Source: Anthonomus grandis grandis (taxonomy: Eukaryota > Arthropoda > Insecta > Coleoptera > Curculionidae). From it: 64,000 nucleotides of DNA. The stretch lies in the NCBI RefSeq assembly GCF_022605725.1, contig NC_065556.1:4464001-4528000 (forward strand), read 5' to 3'. Positions within the stretch are counted from its first letter, which is position 1; each line of letters opens with the position of its first letter. A program made the translations under genes and the position numbers. Under the pieces are notes generated by a model. The model saw nothing but the letters and a program-made list of their open reading frames with translations, searched no databases and had not been told where the DNA came from. This document shows, piece after piece, positions 23,290-35,100 of the stretch.

Positions 23290-24720
23290 TTTACAAAATG
23301 ATCGATGAAATAACATATATTTTAAAATTTCTTTTTTTTAATTTTGCTTTCACGAATTCATCGATAGTGTCATTATAATCTGAAAAGAATGCCCCTTTAT
23401 TCTTAATTGATACAATTGCCAAATTGGACAGTTTATCTTGACTTATAGTTAATCTCAAATAAGATTTTATTATATTGAATTTACTGAATGAACGCTCAAA
23501 ATGCTACGAACAAACGTTGGTCAGTTAAATTTTAAAAGTCGTAATAAGTATTATATACGCTTCTAATCCAAAAGACGAAATAAACAGAAATATTTCCTTG
23601 AGATAAATTTCTTTTCATTTTTTAACGCTACCTTTAACAGAACAATGATATATTTTATATCATTAAACAATTCCTTCCCTTTAAGATCACTTGAGTATAC
23701 TTACTTACTAATACTTAAACGGTTCAAAACGTTAATTGTAAGCTTATCTAGAATTTCAATTAGAAAACATTTTGTGACCTTTCCTGGCATCTTACGCTTT
23801 CTTATGGTTCGTTTTTCGACGGTTACTCTCATTTCTTCGCAAAGTTACTTAGCGTTGAAAAGAACAGAATTATAGACTTGTTCTCCATTTTTGCAGATGG
23901 TCCTCCAACGTTTCCAGTAGTGTCTACATTTGATAGTCTGAATTTTGATTTTTGATTTCAGTCTAGAAGAGTAGATCGAGTTGAGTTAATAAACTTTTCA
24001 CTACTGCTGCTACTGTAGCACTTGACTGTAATTTTTATTAATTCGTTGAGTAGAACTCGTTTTTTTCCACTTCCACATATCGAATGATTTCAGATATTTG
24101 CTCTTCATAACTTATATTTGATACTTTGCATGTGTCACTGATGATATCATAGACTTCCGAACTTTGTTCTTAAGTTTATTTCGTTTTAAATATCATGAGA
24201 GAAGTATTACGAGTTGCGCCCACTCTATCGACATGAGTCTTCATAATTGGAATAAATTTGCTTTAGAGTTTTATGAATGCTAAATTTGCTCAGTTCTCAA
24301 AAAGTGATGGATTCAAAATCTCCTTTTAGCGTAGAAATATATTCTGTTACGCGAGCGTATAAATTGCAGCAATGATACGCTCTAGAATATATTATTATAA
24401 AGACTGTGATTGCTTTGTAAGAAAATATTTAGAAAAGGCCAAAGATAATTTAGTACTTGAAATTAAAATTGAATTCGAAAAAAATTATGTTAATGTCCTC
24501 TTTAAAAGCTTCTTATTTTTAGAATTGATTCAATTCAAAATATTTAAATAAGCATGTGGGAGCGTGTGATGGATTTGCTGCGTTTATCAAAAACCGAATT
24601 GGACTTGCTAAAATGTTTATTTGTACGAGTCTCAAAAGGTCTTCAAGTGCAACCATGTGCCACGATTTAATTTGTAGATAAAAGGGGATGTTTTATATGC
24701 GACTTTCAAATCACGCCCAT
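23290..24720 (-). pseudogene. hAT transposase relic (ZMYM1/DUF4371-like), heavily decayed
   Basis: The minus strand near 23,498-23,400 reads ERSFSKFNIIKSYLRLTIS and SQDKLSNLAIVSI, the conserved C-terminal dimerisation block of hAT transposases. Upstream, VEKRTIRKRKMPGKVTK (about 23,830-23,780) fits the basic linker of ZMYM1-like hATs; the copy at 54,219-54,249 has RTRKVKKMPG at the same place. Further upstream, to about 24,700, fragments are frameshifted. No TIRs were found. Plus-strand open frames at 23,181-23,378 and 23,645-23,875 are shadows of this relic. Confidence 0.65.
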
Positions 24721-25946
24721 ATATTTGGTTGACTGTGTGCACCTTTTTGTTGAGGCAACCCTGACACTTACCTCAACAGCAACTGTCAAAAAACTTGAGA
24801 ACCAGAAAACCAGAAACACCTCTTTTACTTTTTTTAGATTTTCTTAATTTAATTTCTATTATGTTGTCTTGTATCAGTTTTTATGGTTACCTGGAGATTT
24901 TAAATTTTTGGAAAAAAGAAAAAAAAATACAAAGGGGCCACGAATAGGAGCGACGAACCAGTTTGTGTAATCAGCTCTAATGCTTCCGGTTTAGTAAATA
25001 CAACTTAATCGGAGTCAATAGAATTTTAAAGCATTAAAATATTTTCAACTTTGAAAGTGGAAATTTTCAGTTTCACCCTGTACCTCAAAAACAAAAGAAT
25101 AATGCTCTTTTCTATTTCCAGCACTTAAAGTTTGATAAAAAGGCGGTTCAAGTTAGTAAAAACCGCAATATTTTATCTTAGGGAGATATACCATGCAATT
25201 ACACTCAGAGTAGGACACAGAGTAAAAGAGATGTTGGTAATTAGTAATTTGATTACTGAACGAAAAGTGAGAAAAAATATATTACTTAAATATCTCTAGT
25301 GACGAGACAAAAATGTACTGTATTGAATCCCCACAATAATAAAGAAATCACATCACATTAATCAATTGGTCGATGATACTCGACGTATGTGTTTTTTCGA
25401 AATCAAAAACACTACTTGATTACCTTCATTTCGAATCGTTATTTATTCGTTTGTTTTTTTTTCTTTGTTTTTGTTACTGCCACCGAACCGTTGTCGTATG
25501 CCGGTAGCCGTTGAAGTTCACGCATTAATTCCGATTGTTAATTTTTAAATTTGTTTCACTCAAACCGAATATTATGTGTGAAGAGTTTGGAAGGTATTAA
25601 AGTAGTTGGAATTCATCATGACATGAACCATGAAAATTATAAAAAGTCAATTACGGCGACTCTGATTCTAAATTTAAAATTAAAAACTATGGTCAATAAC
25701 ACTCTATACCAGAATAAAAAACTAGAAAAGGCAACAACAACTTTATTAAGGAAAGCGGAAATGCAAAACTGGATTTGCATATGATGAATCTATGTTAAGG
25801 CCAAAATTATATAATATAGAACTCTTTAAAGTAAAAGTCATGACGTGTTATGATTACCGCCATATCATCTAGATCTAAACCCAAGAATTTATTTGTGTTA
25901 AATTAAAGAGATATGTGCCAAACAAGAACGCAAACTTAAATTTTAA
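24721..25946. other. Non-coding DNA
   Basis: No supported gene. A GTTTCACCCTGTACC string near 25,071 resembles ends of common insect DNA transposons but has no partner nearby. Confidence 0.45.
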
Positions 25947-26290
25947 TCAAGTTGGGAGATGACTTTTTTAAGAATTTTTACCCCACAAATGGAAACCCCG
26001 ACAAATGGAAACCCCGAGTTTCCAGATAAATGGATAGGGCGAAGGGGGTCTATAGAATGGCCTGCTAGATCTCCTGATATAACGCCGTTAGACTTTTTTC
26101 TATGGGGTCATTTGAAATCTATTGTGTTTACTCCCCAACCTGAAAGTTTGGATGAACTTCGTCAACGCATCATCGACAGCTGCCATGATATCCCACAACA
26201 TGTTTTTGAAAATATCCGTCAGGAATTTTAACATCGTCTATATCATTGTTTGACCAAAAACGGGCAACATTTTGAACACTTATTGAAATA
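25947..26290 (+). pseudogene. Mariner-type transposase, 3' end only
   Basis: One frame reads FPDKWIGRRGSIEWPARSPD then ITPLDFFLWGHLKSIVF, the block containing the last catalytic Asp region (RSPDxTPLDFFLWG) of mariner transposases. DELRQRIIDSC, a stop in NIRQEF-stop-HR, and NGQHFEHLL follow, the usual C-terminus. A 16-bp unit ACAAATGGAAACCCCG is directly duplicated at about 25,985-26,016 inside the coding region. Everything 5' of WIGR is missing. Confidence 0.8.
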
Positions 26291-28249
26291 AAAACTGATA
26301 TTTTCATGTTTTTGTTTTCTATCTGAACAAATTAAGATAAACAAAGATTTTTCTAATTTCCTAGAAAATTCGTCAATTCAAACAACAAAAATCGACCGAT
26401 TCAAAAAAATCAAACGTCAAAATAAAATACTTCGAAAGACCTTTTAAACAAGCTATTACTCGATATCCCTTGCCATTTAAAATGTTTAAGGAGATGACCC
26501 TGGGGGGCAGAGGGTGAAACGGGCTGAAGTAATTTTAGGTTGGAAAGTTGTCCCCCTTGACAAACCTTTTGACGTATTTCGGCGTTTTTTTTTTAGTGGT
26601 GGGAAGTTTTCAAATAAACTCCCGGTATATAAATTAGCTTATTTTAGTTAAGATTTTAGTAGATAAGTTCTCTTAGTGAGTTTAGTTAACAAATATAGTA
26701 AAACAGAAAAAAAAATTCATATGTCCTAATCGTTCTTCTGTTATTGTTTATTTACCAAAGCTTATCTGATGTCTTTATACTTATATTGCAAGTTTTGTAA
26801 ATTCAATAATCCGTTCAATGCAAATAAGCCCATGTAAAACTTTTTTTTAAAATGTTCAGATCAAAAATTTCCATTTCCAAGAGAGCCCACATTTATTAAG
26901 TTATTGGCTTTTAAACGTTTTTTATTACAAAATTACAAAATAAAACATCGTCGCGGAGTGACCATTAGACCGATAAGTTTTTCTTTCAGAATAAGATCAG
27001 AGACATCGATTAGTATTTTAAATTGTGCTCTTTTTGATGGAATACCATTTGATTTGTCGTGTCCCAAATTTGATATAAAGTCAACGAGTACTTTTACAAA
27101 TGGCAACCCTAATTTTTTATGGCTATTCTTAAAAGGTATATAAAATACCTCTTGCTTAAAAAAATATAATATATCACCTAAATGTACACATTGTAATTTA
27201 TGCATGTTACAGAGTAATGGCTTAAAAACATAATAATAAACATGATAAGCAATATAAGAACAGACTGGCAAAAATGGTGCGGTTGCTTCGTAATCTCGCT
27301 TTTATAACGTTCCAAAACAAATGGAGGATATAAAGCCTAGCAAAAAGATAGCAGATAAAATGAAATGGAGGAATCAGGACATATATAAAGTATTATGCAG
27401 GAACGTGTTGTCATTTGCTCACGTACAAAAAGTTATGGGCATGGTATTTGGCGCAAATTTCGGTGGGCATATGGAAGCCCGACAAACGACTTTACATAAA
27501 ATATAAATTTCGCAACGAGAAAAAAGAATAAAAGAAAAATTCGATCTCTGTTTTACTTTAGAATATGTATCGACCCCTTCATATATGATATTTTCTTTAT
27601 ATTTAACTTTGATTTATTGAACATTTACACTAAAATATTCTATCAAATGGTAAAGTAAAATCTATATGGTTGTAATCAATTCATTTAAAGTTAATATTAA
27701 AATAAATTAAACATAAATTTGAAAGTACTGATATTAAAATTAATGCATAGGTTCTTGACCAATTAAGGTAAAAAGTGAATTCAAAGTCTATAATATATAA
27801 AATATTTATCAGGCTCTATTTGCTTATCTGTTTTAAATTTTTGGTGTGCTTGAATATATATAATATTGATATCGGATTAATGTTGGTAGAAGGGACATAT
27901 TTAATTTCTTCTACCAATCTGTACGTACTCTTATACAGAAAAGTTTAAAACGTAGTCACGTGTGGATCCAGGTCTAAAAAAGTTACATTATACGAACAAT
28001 CAAAAAAAAGTTTCTTTATATAGTCGAATTAATATAAAAACAATTTATTAAGGACAAATTATTAAATAATTATTATTTTATTAAATTAAATAAATATTAT
28101 TTGTTTTGAAAATCGGCCAATTTTAGTTATATCTGCGGTTTTAGAAATCATCCGTAAGTAAAAAAAAATTAATGTTCCAGATTGTAATGTGCCCACGTAG
28201 ACATAAGACAACGACAATTAGAGGATTGTAAATTTATAGTGCAGTGCGC
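26291..28249. other. AT-rich non-coding DNA
   Basis: No gene supported. Open frames at 26,904-27,271 (both strands) and 27,321-27,506 overlap or lack motifs. The stretch 26,340-26,640 follows the mariner scrap and may be other parts of an old DNA transposon. Confidence 0.4.
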
Positions 28250-29560
28250 AGCCGAAAGCTGTTATACTCATCAATCTCCGAAGGGATACGGCGTGCCCCA
28301 CCGAGGGTTAAGAGCGGCCAATAGCCTTGGAAAAACTATTGAGGCTCCTCGGTTAAAGGGGCTTAAAATCGCTTGGTACAATAGGTGCTACCCAAGAATT
28401 TGAACCTAGCACACGTCTATGTGTGCCTTGGCCTGTGTTTACTTGGACGTAGTTTACTCGTTTTACTCGTTCCTCTAGCACCTTTATGCACTCGTGTACG
28501 AGCTTGGAGCTTACCTTTTTGGTCATAATGGTCTTAATGGCCGATCTGCTGTGCGAGCAAATTGATACAATTGTGTTGAGGCATTCACAATTTAGGATTT
28601 TCTATCCGCATTTCAACATAGAAAAAACTTTAACCTGGAAGGCAATAGCCTGCTCCACCAGCTTGTATGTCCTGCTGGTTTATCGGACCCTATTACAGAG
28701 CCCCGCATTAGCTCCACTATTCATTCTAAAGCCATCTGTATAAATTCCATCAGATAGTCCTCTTGTTTAGCAATGTAGGTCTATTGGAGTGCTGCCACTC
28801 CTTTCTGAATGCGATGTAGGTCACTTGCAAGCCACAGTCTCAGGTGCCCTGCATTCTCTGCCCATCAGAAGCTCAGTACCTCTCGGTACTCCTGTATAGC
28901 CTGCGACCAGATATTTGTATGACCAGTCTCGCCAGCCCCTTAGTTTACCCAGGACATGTAGCCTATGCGCAGTTCTCATTGCGAATTCCACTACCAGGTC
29001 CAATGGCGAAAGACTCAAGAAAGTCTCTAGCACTTTAGTTAAGGGCGTTCGCATGGAATCCGTTATGCTGACACATGCAAGGGAGGTTTGACATTTATTA
29101 GATAAATAAATCCAGTAAAGGACCTTAGGGAACAAACCAACAAACCCCAGGTTTTCCCGAAAGTTCTCCTACAGGCCTATATCGCCCAGGTGGCCTTTGT
29201 AATCCTAATGTTTGCGTGATCGTACCAGGACAGTTTGGAATCTAATGTGATTCCTAAGAAACGAACCATCCTGGAGTATTACAACTGTACTCCACACAGA
29301 GATACAACAGGTGGTATACCAAAGTTATAACCCCACTTGAATATTGTTGCACATGCAACAATACGTTGTGGTCTTTTCATCAAAATGCTTTATTTAAGAT
29401 ATCAATTAGCTTCTCCATTGTCTTTAGCAGAAAACTGGTAAAGCTGACTTGTCAGTGTATGATTTGGGGTCTGTGTAATTGCTTTTTTCGGTATTCTGGA
29501 TAAAGACAATTTTCACTTCATGCTATACCTTTGAAACGTAGCCCTCAGCAAAGAAAGTCT
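28250..29560 (-). mobile_element. R1/Jockey-group LINE relic: RT C-terminus plus RNase H
   Basis: On the minus strand from about 29,560: an RT thumb-like block, frameshifts, FPKVLYWIYLSNKCQTSLAC, ITDSMRTPLTKVLETFLSL, SPLDLVVEFAMRTAHRL. This fits the R1/I/Jockey motif QRxAxxxITGAMRTTPTxALExLLxLxPLDL. An RNase H domain follows with IYTDGFRMNSGA (Asp of the active site), then IVSICSHSRSAIKTI and decayed sequence to about 28,250. Stops and frameshifts are frequent. Confidence 0.7.
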
Positions 29561-29576
29561 TGAATAGTTTGACGAT

Positions 29577-29606
29577 ATGATATGATATGATATGATACGA
29601 TATTTG
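29577..29606. repeat. (ATATG)n microsatellite
   Basis: GATATGATATGATATGATAC, a short pentanucleotide run. A single related unit occurs near 11,117. Confidence 0.85.
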
Positions 29607-29739
29607 AATAGTTTGATGTGGTGTTAGTACATCCAACCCATTTTGTGTCTCGACCACTGTAACGAAGTTACTATATTCTGGGTCTTGCTAGAATCAGTAA
29701 TTATTATTCTATAATTTAACACACGTTTACGCGCCAATA

Positions 29740-31930
29740 GTACCAATTCCCTGATGGTTGCGAGAAGGTTTTCTGATGCAATTTCTTCACCTCACCCCGA
29801 AATTAGTATTAAAAAAAAGCGATCGCCGAGATCGGAAGAGACAATCCTCAGCCTCCGACCGTTTCCAGTTAACGGCGTGGCTTTTCTGATTAAGAACGGC
29901 ATAGAGTAAAAAAGATTGCGAAATATACACTCATACATCAAACAGGTATGCATCGCAATAAATGGTGTCTTAATCAGTGTTGTCTATACGCCGCCCCGAA
30001 GGCCTATACAGAAGCCAAGACATCGACCCTTTTTTTCCAGCTGCATATGGCAGATATAACTAATTAAACAAACACATACAGGACAACTACGATTTACAGC
30101 TCGTGTATACACAAGAACTCACTGACTATCCCTCTATAAGTACAAACACACCCTCTTTTATAGACATCTGCCTTAACAAAAGACTCTATAACGAGAAGTC
30201 GAAAATCTGACCAAAATTATACAAGGCACACGAAATACTTTAGCCACTAAGGTAATATGCAAACCCAAAGAGGAGAGGCTCCCCTTGGATATCATAAATC
30301 TTATTCGCCTAAAAAACCTTGTGCGGAAAAGCTGGCAAAACAATCGACGAGACGAAGACAGACAGTGGACTAACCCACTAACAAAGGTTAATACGACATA
30401 ACATTAAGACTTACAAAAACGACTGTTGGACACAAAAATTAAATAGGCCCACCACGCAAGGTAACTTACTGTAGAGGATTGCAAGAAATCTGCGAAAAAG
30501 CTTCGATTTAATCCCAGCCATTAGGCAAAATCCTGATTACCATACTAACGCCGTTAAGGCAGAAGCACTACAGACGACATAAAAGCACAACCGATGCCAC
30601 CAAATAATTCTTAAAAAGAAAATATACCATCCCCCACAAACCTTGCTAGGTCTCAAAATCAATCCCGGTGAGATAAGGAGGTTCCTGTGACGCCTCCCAA
30701 ACAACAAGGCTCCTGGTCCAGACAGTATCCCATACAACCTTTTGAAAAACCTCGCCTGAAAAGCAATTGTGCAGCTTATGTATATATTCAATGGCATGAT
30801 ACAATTACAGCTTTTCTCTGCCCAATAGAAAAAAAATCAATATTATTCCCATCCTCAAACCTGGCAAAAACCCTTCATTACCTAGTTCTTACAGACCTGT
30901 AATGCTCCTGAATTTACTATCCAAATTAACGAAGCGCACTTTCCAGTCGAGAATCAGCAGTGCGGCGCAGTCTCTTGACTTGATACTTCCAGAGCAATTA
31001 GGCTTTAGACCAGAACATAACACGACTCTTCTGGCGGCCAGACTTGTGCAAGATGACTACGACGACTTCAACAAGGAGGTAAACATTGCAATGCTGTTAA
31101 GGCATTCATGGCTCTTCTTTAAACTGTATCACACCCTTAGCTTCCCTTTCGAACTAACATTTCTTATCCACTCTATATTAGTGACCGTACTATTTAAATT
31201 ACAAGCAATAATAAGTTCTCGATACCTAAAGAACAAAAAGCAGGTGCTCCTCAAGGTGCAGTCCTTCTACAACCCCCTCTCCTTCTACAGCTCTGACATT
31301 CCCAGAACTCCTTATGCCATATCCTCTCTATGCCATACTACGCCCCAGCTGTAAAAATCCTCATTTGCAGACATCTCTCCCTTCTTCCTATTACGATAAG
31401 TAGAAACTTAATATAAACCCACAAAACGCTGAATTAATTGTCCTTTTTTGCAAACTCAAACATAACCATATCAACACTTCCCTTATCATCAAAAGCACCT
31501 GTATTCTACCCCCCAATAATGTAAAATACCTTGGTATTAAATCCTCCTTTTCCCTCACCACCTCATACCTCAAAAAAGCCTTCCTTATCTAAAAGCACCT
31601 CTACTTCTAAATTTTACACAGATCTTCCCTAAGCACTAAAAATCAGTTGAAGATCTATAAGACCATAATCAGGTCGATATTAATATATGTATCACCAATC
31701 TGGGTGAGCGGGTGGAATAAACAGAGAGGAAAACTGCAAACTATGCAGAATAAAATACTTTAATGTTGCACAGCAGCCCCTACTAACACTAGAATTGATG
31801 TATTGTATAACATCGCAAGGGTGGAGCATATCACTAACTTTATAAACAACATCTCTGAGAGGTTCTACTCCTGTAGAGTGCACGCCTCTCAGCTAACCAG
31901 AATAGAATCCGACACGATCCCAAAAGTCGT
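29740..31930 (+). mobile_element. Jockey-type LINE relic: endonuclease to RT, heavily frameshifted
   Basis: Blocks in order: a decayed endonuclease with GVAFLIKN-like sequence (about 29,875) and YPSISTNTPSFIDICLNK (about 30,130), LPNNKAPGPDSIPYNLLKN (about 30,690), KPFIT..FLQTC / NAPEFTIQINEALFQSRI where YRPISLL..LSK is expected, LPEQLGFRPEHNTTLLAARL (about 30,990), KAGAPQGAV (about 31,240), then LKIYKTIIRSI and WVSGWNKQRGKLQTMQNKIL (about 31,720). The catalytic YADD block is not legible. Orientation is opposite to the relic at 28,250-29,560. Confidence 0.7.
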
Positions 31931-32467
31931 ATAAATCATTACCCAATCTATAAGAAACTTTTAATATATCGTCCACCGCTATAAATCAACAACGACCTAC
32001 TTAAACTAACCTCCCAATCTTCTAAGTCTTTTTTGGTGTGACAGACCCGACTGAAGCGCTCCCTCTCAGAGTGTCGGCCAGTGCAACACAAGCTTCTCAG
32101 GTTGTTCATTCCTCTAAAAGGCTTTCTGGCCATATCGTGTATGCGCTACGGTACCTGGTTAACACTAAAGGGGTTTTTTATATTTAGTTCTTTCTTAGTA
32201 ATTGGAGGAACATGTCATAGACTTCTCCTTATTTCGTCCATTATGAGTGCCGTTCTGGCTGCCAAAAGAGTTCAGTTCCGGTATAAAGGTCTCTTGCCTC
32301 AGATACGGAAGTTCCCTTTTCGCCCGGTACTAAATACAATCCCTGGTATTCTAAAGGCAAATGCCTGCCTCTGACCGGAAGTTCACTTGCACTCGTTCTT
32401 TTATCAGAAAACTAGGAGTGGTAGAAGAAAAGGTCCGATTACCGAGGTAGTACCATAAGTAATTAAT
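31931..32467. other. Unassigned sequence
   Basis: A plus-strand open frame of 97 codons (32,081-32,374) has no recognised motif. Composition is closer to the neighbouring LINE than to the AT-rich spacer, so it may be transposon 3' sequence. Confidence 0.3.
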
Positions 32468-32815
32468 CCGTTTTTTCGTTCTGCGTGGTTCGTTTCTGAA
32501 GCCTTCAGGGTGTGGCTCCATGACTGTTCGTCTTTGGAAGAGTCACCTCACCGTGTCGATTATTTATCCCCAAAGCTGCTGGTCGCTGGAAAGGATGATC
32601 GGTCGAAGGCTTGCTAGGTGGTATAACGCATTAATTAAAATATAATAATGATTCCGTTTTTTCATCATGTCTGCACCATTTCTTAACCCTTTAGGGTACT
32701 GCTCCATGACTATTGGTCGTCGGAAGGGTCACCTCGCCACACCGACTACTTATTCCCAAAGCTGCTGGCCCCTAGAAGGGATGATTGATCGGTGAAGGTT
32801 TGGAGGTTTAATCGG
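32468..32815. repeat. Two-unit tandem duplication, period about 186 bp
   Basis: Unit 1 starts CCGTTTTTTCGTT (32,468) and unit 2 CCGTTTTTTCATC (32,654). Shared blocks in order: GCTCCATGACT, GGTCACCTC versus AGTCACCTC, CCCAAAGCTGCTGG, GGATGATC versus GGATGATTG. The units are diverged. Neither encodes a protein. Confidence 0.75.
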
Positions 32816-33149
32816 TTATATAGGTTCTTGTGTTATTTTGCTGTAATGCTATTGACTGCCCTGGTGTTCGCAATGTATAATTTAAAATTAAAGAATTTAT
32901 TTATCGCATCAATTGGTTCTGCACGTCGAACAAGCAACTTTACTTAACTGCTACCTTCACTGGATCTACCTTCACTTGACCGTCTACTTTACCAATGTAA
33001 ATAGAAAAAGCAGGAGTAAACAAGTTATTGCGCATTGACTGTGGATTTGTACTATGTATTTTTTAACCATTTTGATCACAGATAAGCAAATAATTTTAAT
33101 GATTTTGGTATACTACAAATTGTGAATTAAGGTTAAATTTGTAGAAGAT
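32816..33149. other. Non-coding DNA
   Basis: CTTTACTT and CTTCACTT words at about 32,938-32,990 faintly resemble sequence beyond the other side of the Harbinger relic (35,150-35,240). No defined TIR could be drawn. Confidence 0.3.
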
Positions 33150-33390
33150 GAAGTCATCAGAAGAAGGAACGATGCATTTTGTTAAAATCTATAGTGTAAA
33201 AGAGTGTTTATGGAAGCAGAGTAGTGTACCGCAATAAAAACATGCAAAAAACAGCTGAAAAGGATATCGTAAACAGGATGGAAAAGTAAGGTTTTTGGGG
33301 TGGCAGAATTAAAGCAAAAAATAAAGATAATGAGAACATTTTATAGTCAGGAATATTTGACAGTTAAAAATCTAAGAAATCAGGAGGTAA
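33150..33390 (+). pseudogene. MADF-domain relic of a second Harbinger element
   Basis: Decayed plus-strand homology reads FVKIYSVKECLWKQSS, then NMQKTAEKDIVNRMEK, then VAELKQKIKIMRTFYSQEYL, in two frames. This fits the MADF pattern (F..Y..LW....Y...R..A...I......V..LK.KI..LR..Y..E). It converges on the transposase relic at 33,510-35,100, the same gene arrangement as in the 11.4-14.4 kb element. Confidence 0.6.
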
Positions 33391-33509
33391 ACCGGGTGAT
33401 TTCGACAAATGAAAGAAATAATAAATAGCTACACAGCTGAAACTAAAACGAAAAGTATACTAAGTCAAAAGTATTTTTTTTAAATAACTGGTACCTAATT
33501 TATAAAATT

Positions 33510-35100
33510 TCAGTGCCAAGGCACTGCTTCTTCTTCAGAAATAAAATAATCCCTCATTTTATTTTGCATGTGTATTGCGATCTCCAACGCCCTCCTTTGA
33601 GGTACCCCCTGTATGTTTCTCAGTTCTCGTATCTCTTGTCTCCACTGTCCAGATATTAATTTGCTAGTGTGTTGGTTTTCACAATCAACCAATTGTGCAT
33701 TATTGAAGTATTGATCTGATGGCGATATTTTAGTAGCCAGTTGTGAATTGCAATTGCAGTACTAACCAGTTTATTTACAGACGAAACTTCTATCTTTACT
33801 TTTGTTTCAAAAACATGAAATCTACTTACTAAGATTCCAAAACCATTTTTCACTGGCAGAAGGATTGCCACGAAAAAGGAAAAGAAGACGGAAAAGCATC
33901 ATCACCAACTAATAAGTAACCATCGAGTAGTAACCCTTCCTTTAGAACTCCTGAAATTTCGCTGTTTTGAAAAATACCAGCATCTGAGTTAGATCCCTTT
34001 GTCCTTTGAAACAAGAAAAATAGTAATTGTGATCTATAATTGCCATTCTAAAGGAGCTTTTATAGTTGAAGTATTCAGTTCCAGTATGTGGTAGAGTTTC
34101 CATCAAGACATGTTTGTCATCAATGGCACCACAACTGAAAAGAAAATTCTATCTTGCTTCAAATCCATTCGCAACTGTCTTCCATGTATCATGTGTATCA
34201 GAAACCTGAAAAAATAAACAACAAATAAAAATTAATCATTAAGCAAATGAGAAATATTTAATTAGTATTTCATTCATTTTAGAAAACACAAATCATTAAT
34301 AAGTCGTTGAAGCACCGTCTTCAAACCTCTTGCAGACTCCTATAAAACCTTCGATCAGCAAAACATGCTCTCAAGTAAAACCGACTGGTAAACAAGTTCT
34401 TGAGTAGAAACAGGATCAAAAAATTCAAAAGCACGGATATAAGCCCTAACCGCAGCTGTTGCAGAGGGTCCAAAGAATTCCAGGAAACAATAACTTCTAA
34501 ATGAAGCTTTTGGCAAGTTCATTGCAGCCAGTTTAAGTAAACTGCCCCCTGCTGATTCAATCATGGCAAACTGTGACATTCAAAGAGTAATACAAAATTA
34601 TCAGTTGAATGCGTTAAATAAGAGCAGTTCTATTTCTGAAGCTTTCGCATTAACTGCAATTTAATCATCAACTCTTTCTTGGGATTAACGTCCTGTATCT
34701 ATTCCTACATACAGCACTAATTACCCAGTCACGAACCAGGACACAGTTGTAAATGATGATGCTGCTATCGGAGAGATTATCTCGCAAGCACGGAACTTGA
34801 TAAACTAAATGTTACAATTGAATTCGTTTGTTCCTTTATTAAGAAGCCTAAATAAATATTTAAAATTATTCTAATATTATCTATTCAGATATCTTTACTA
34901 AATCCTTTAAGCATCAACACAGTTTCACAAATAATGGGAATCATGATAGATATCGCTGATTTAGAAACTCGAAGAAGATGAGAAAGGATTCTGTAATTAT
35001 TACCAGTTGCTAGGTAATTTAAGGTTTCTTTCAGCATTGTTTCTGGTTTAATAGCGTCTCTCATAAAAGTGTCTCCCATTACAGACAATACTACTATCCA
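33510..35100 (-). pseudogene. Second PIF/Harbinger transposase relic
   Basis: From 35,088 down the minus strand: GDTFMRDAIKPETMLKETLN and YLATGNNYRILSHLLRVSKS, the N-terminal block. Then SCGAIDDKHVLMETLPHTGT (about 34,130; first Asp), YFNYKSSFRMAIIDHNYYF, VGDDAF in a shifted frame near 33,880 (second Asp), KNGFGILVSRFHVF (third acidic residue not clear), and a C-terminal block GVPQRRALEIAIHMQNKMRD ending near 33,510. Frameshifts separate the blocks. Sequence at 34,355-34,580 between blocks is not homologous and may be intron or insertion. Confidence 0.7.

Noticed and set aside
26933..27271. Minus-strand open frame of 112 codons.
   Set aside because: No domain recognised, antisense to another open frame of similar size, and in non-coding repeat-like DNA. 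Not supported as a gene.
28370..28430. CCCAAGAATTTGAACCTAGC resembles a Pol III B box.
   Set aside because: It lies within the decayed RNase H part of a LINE read on the minus strand, with no A box at the right spacing.
29818..29840. AGATCGGAAGAG resembles the start of a common sequencing adapter.
   Set aside because: Only 12 bases match and the sequence on both sides is ordinary LINE-like DNA. The adapter does not continue (GAC follows, not GC). Treated as chance.
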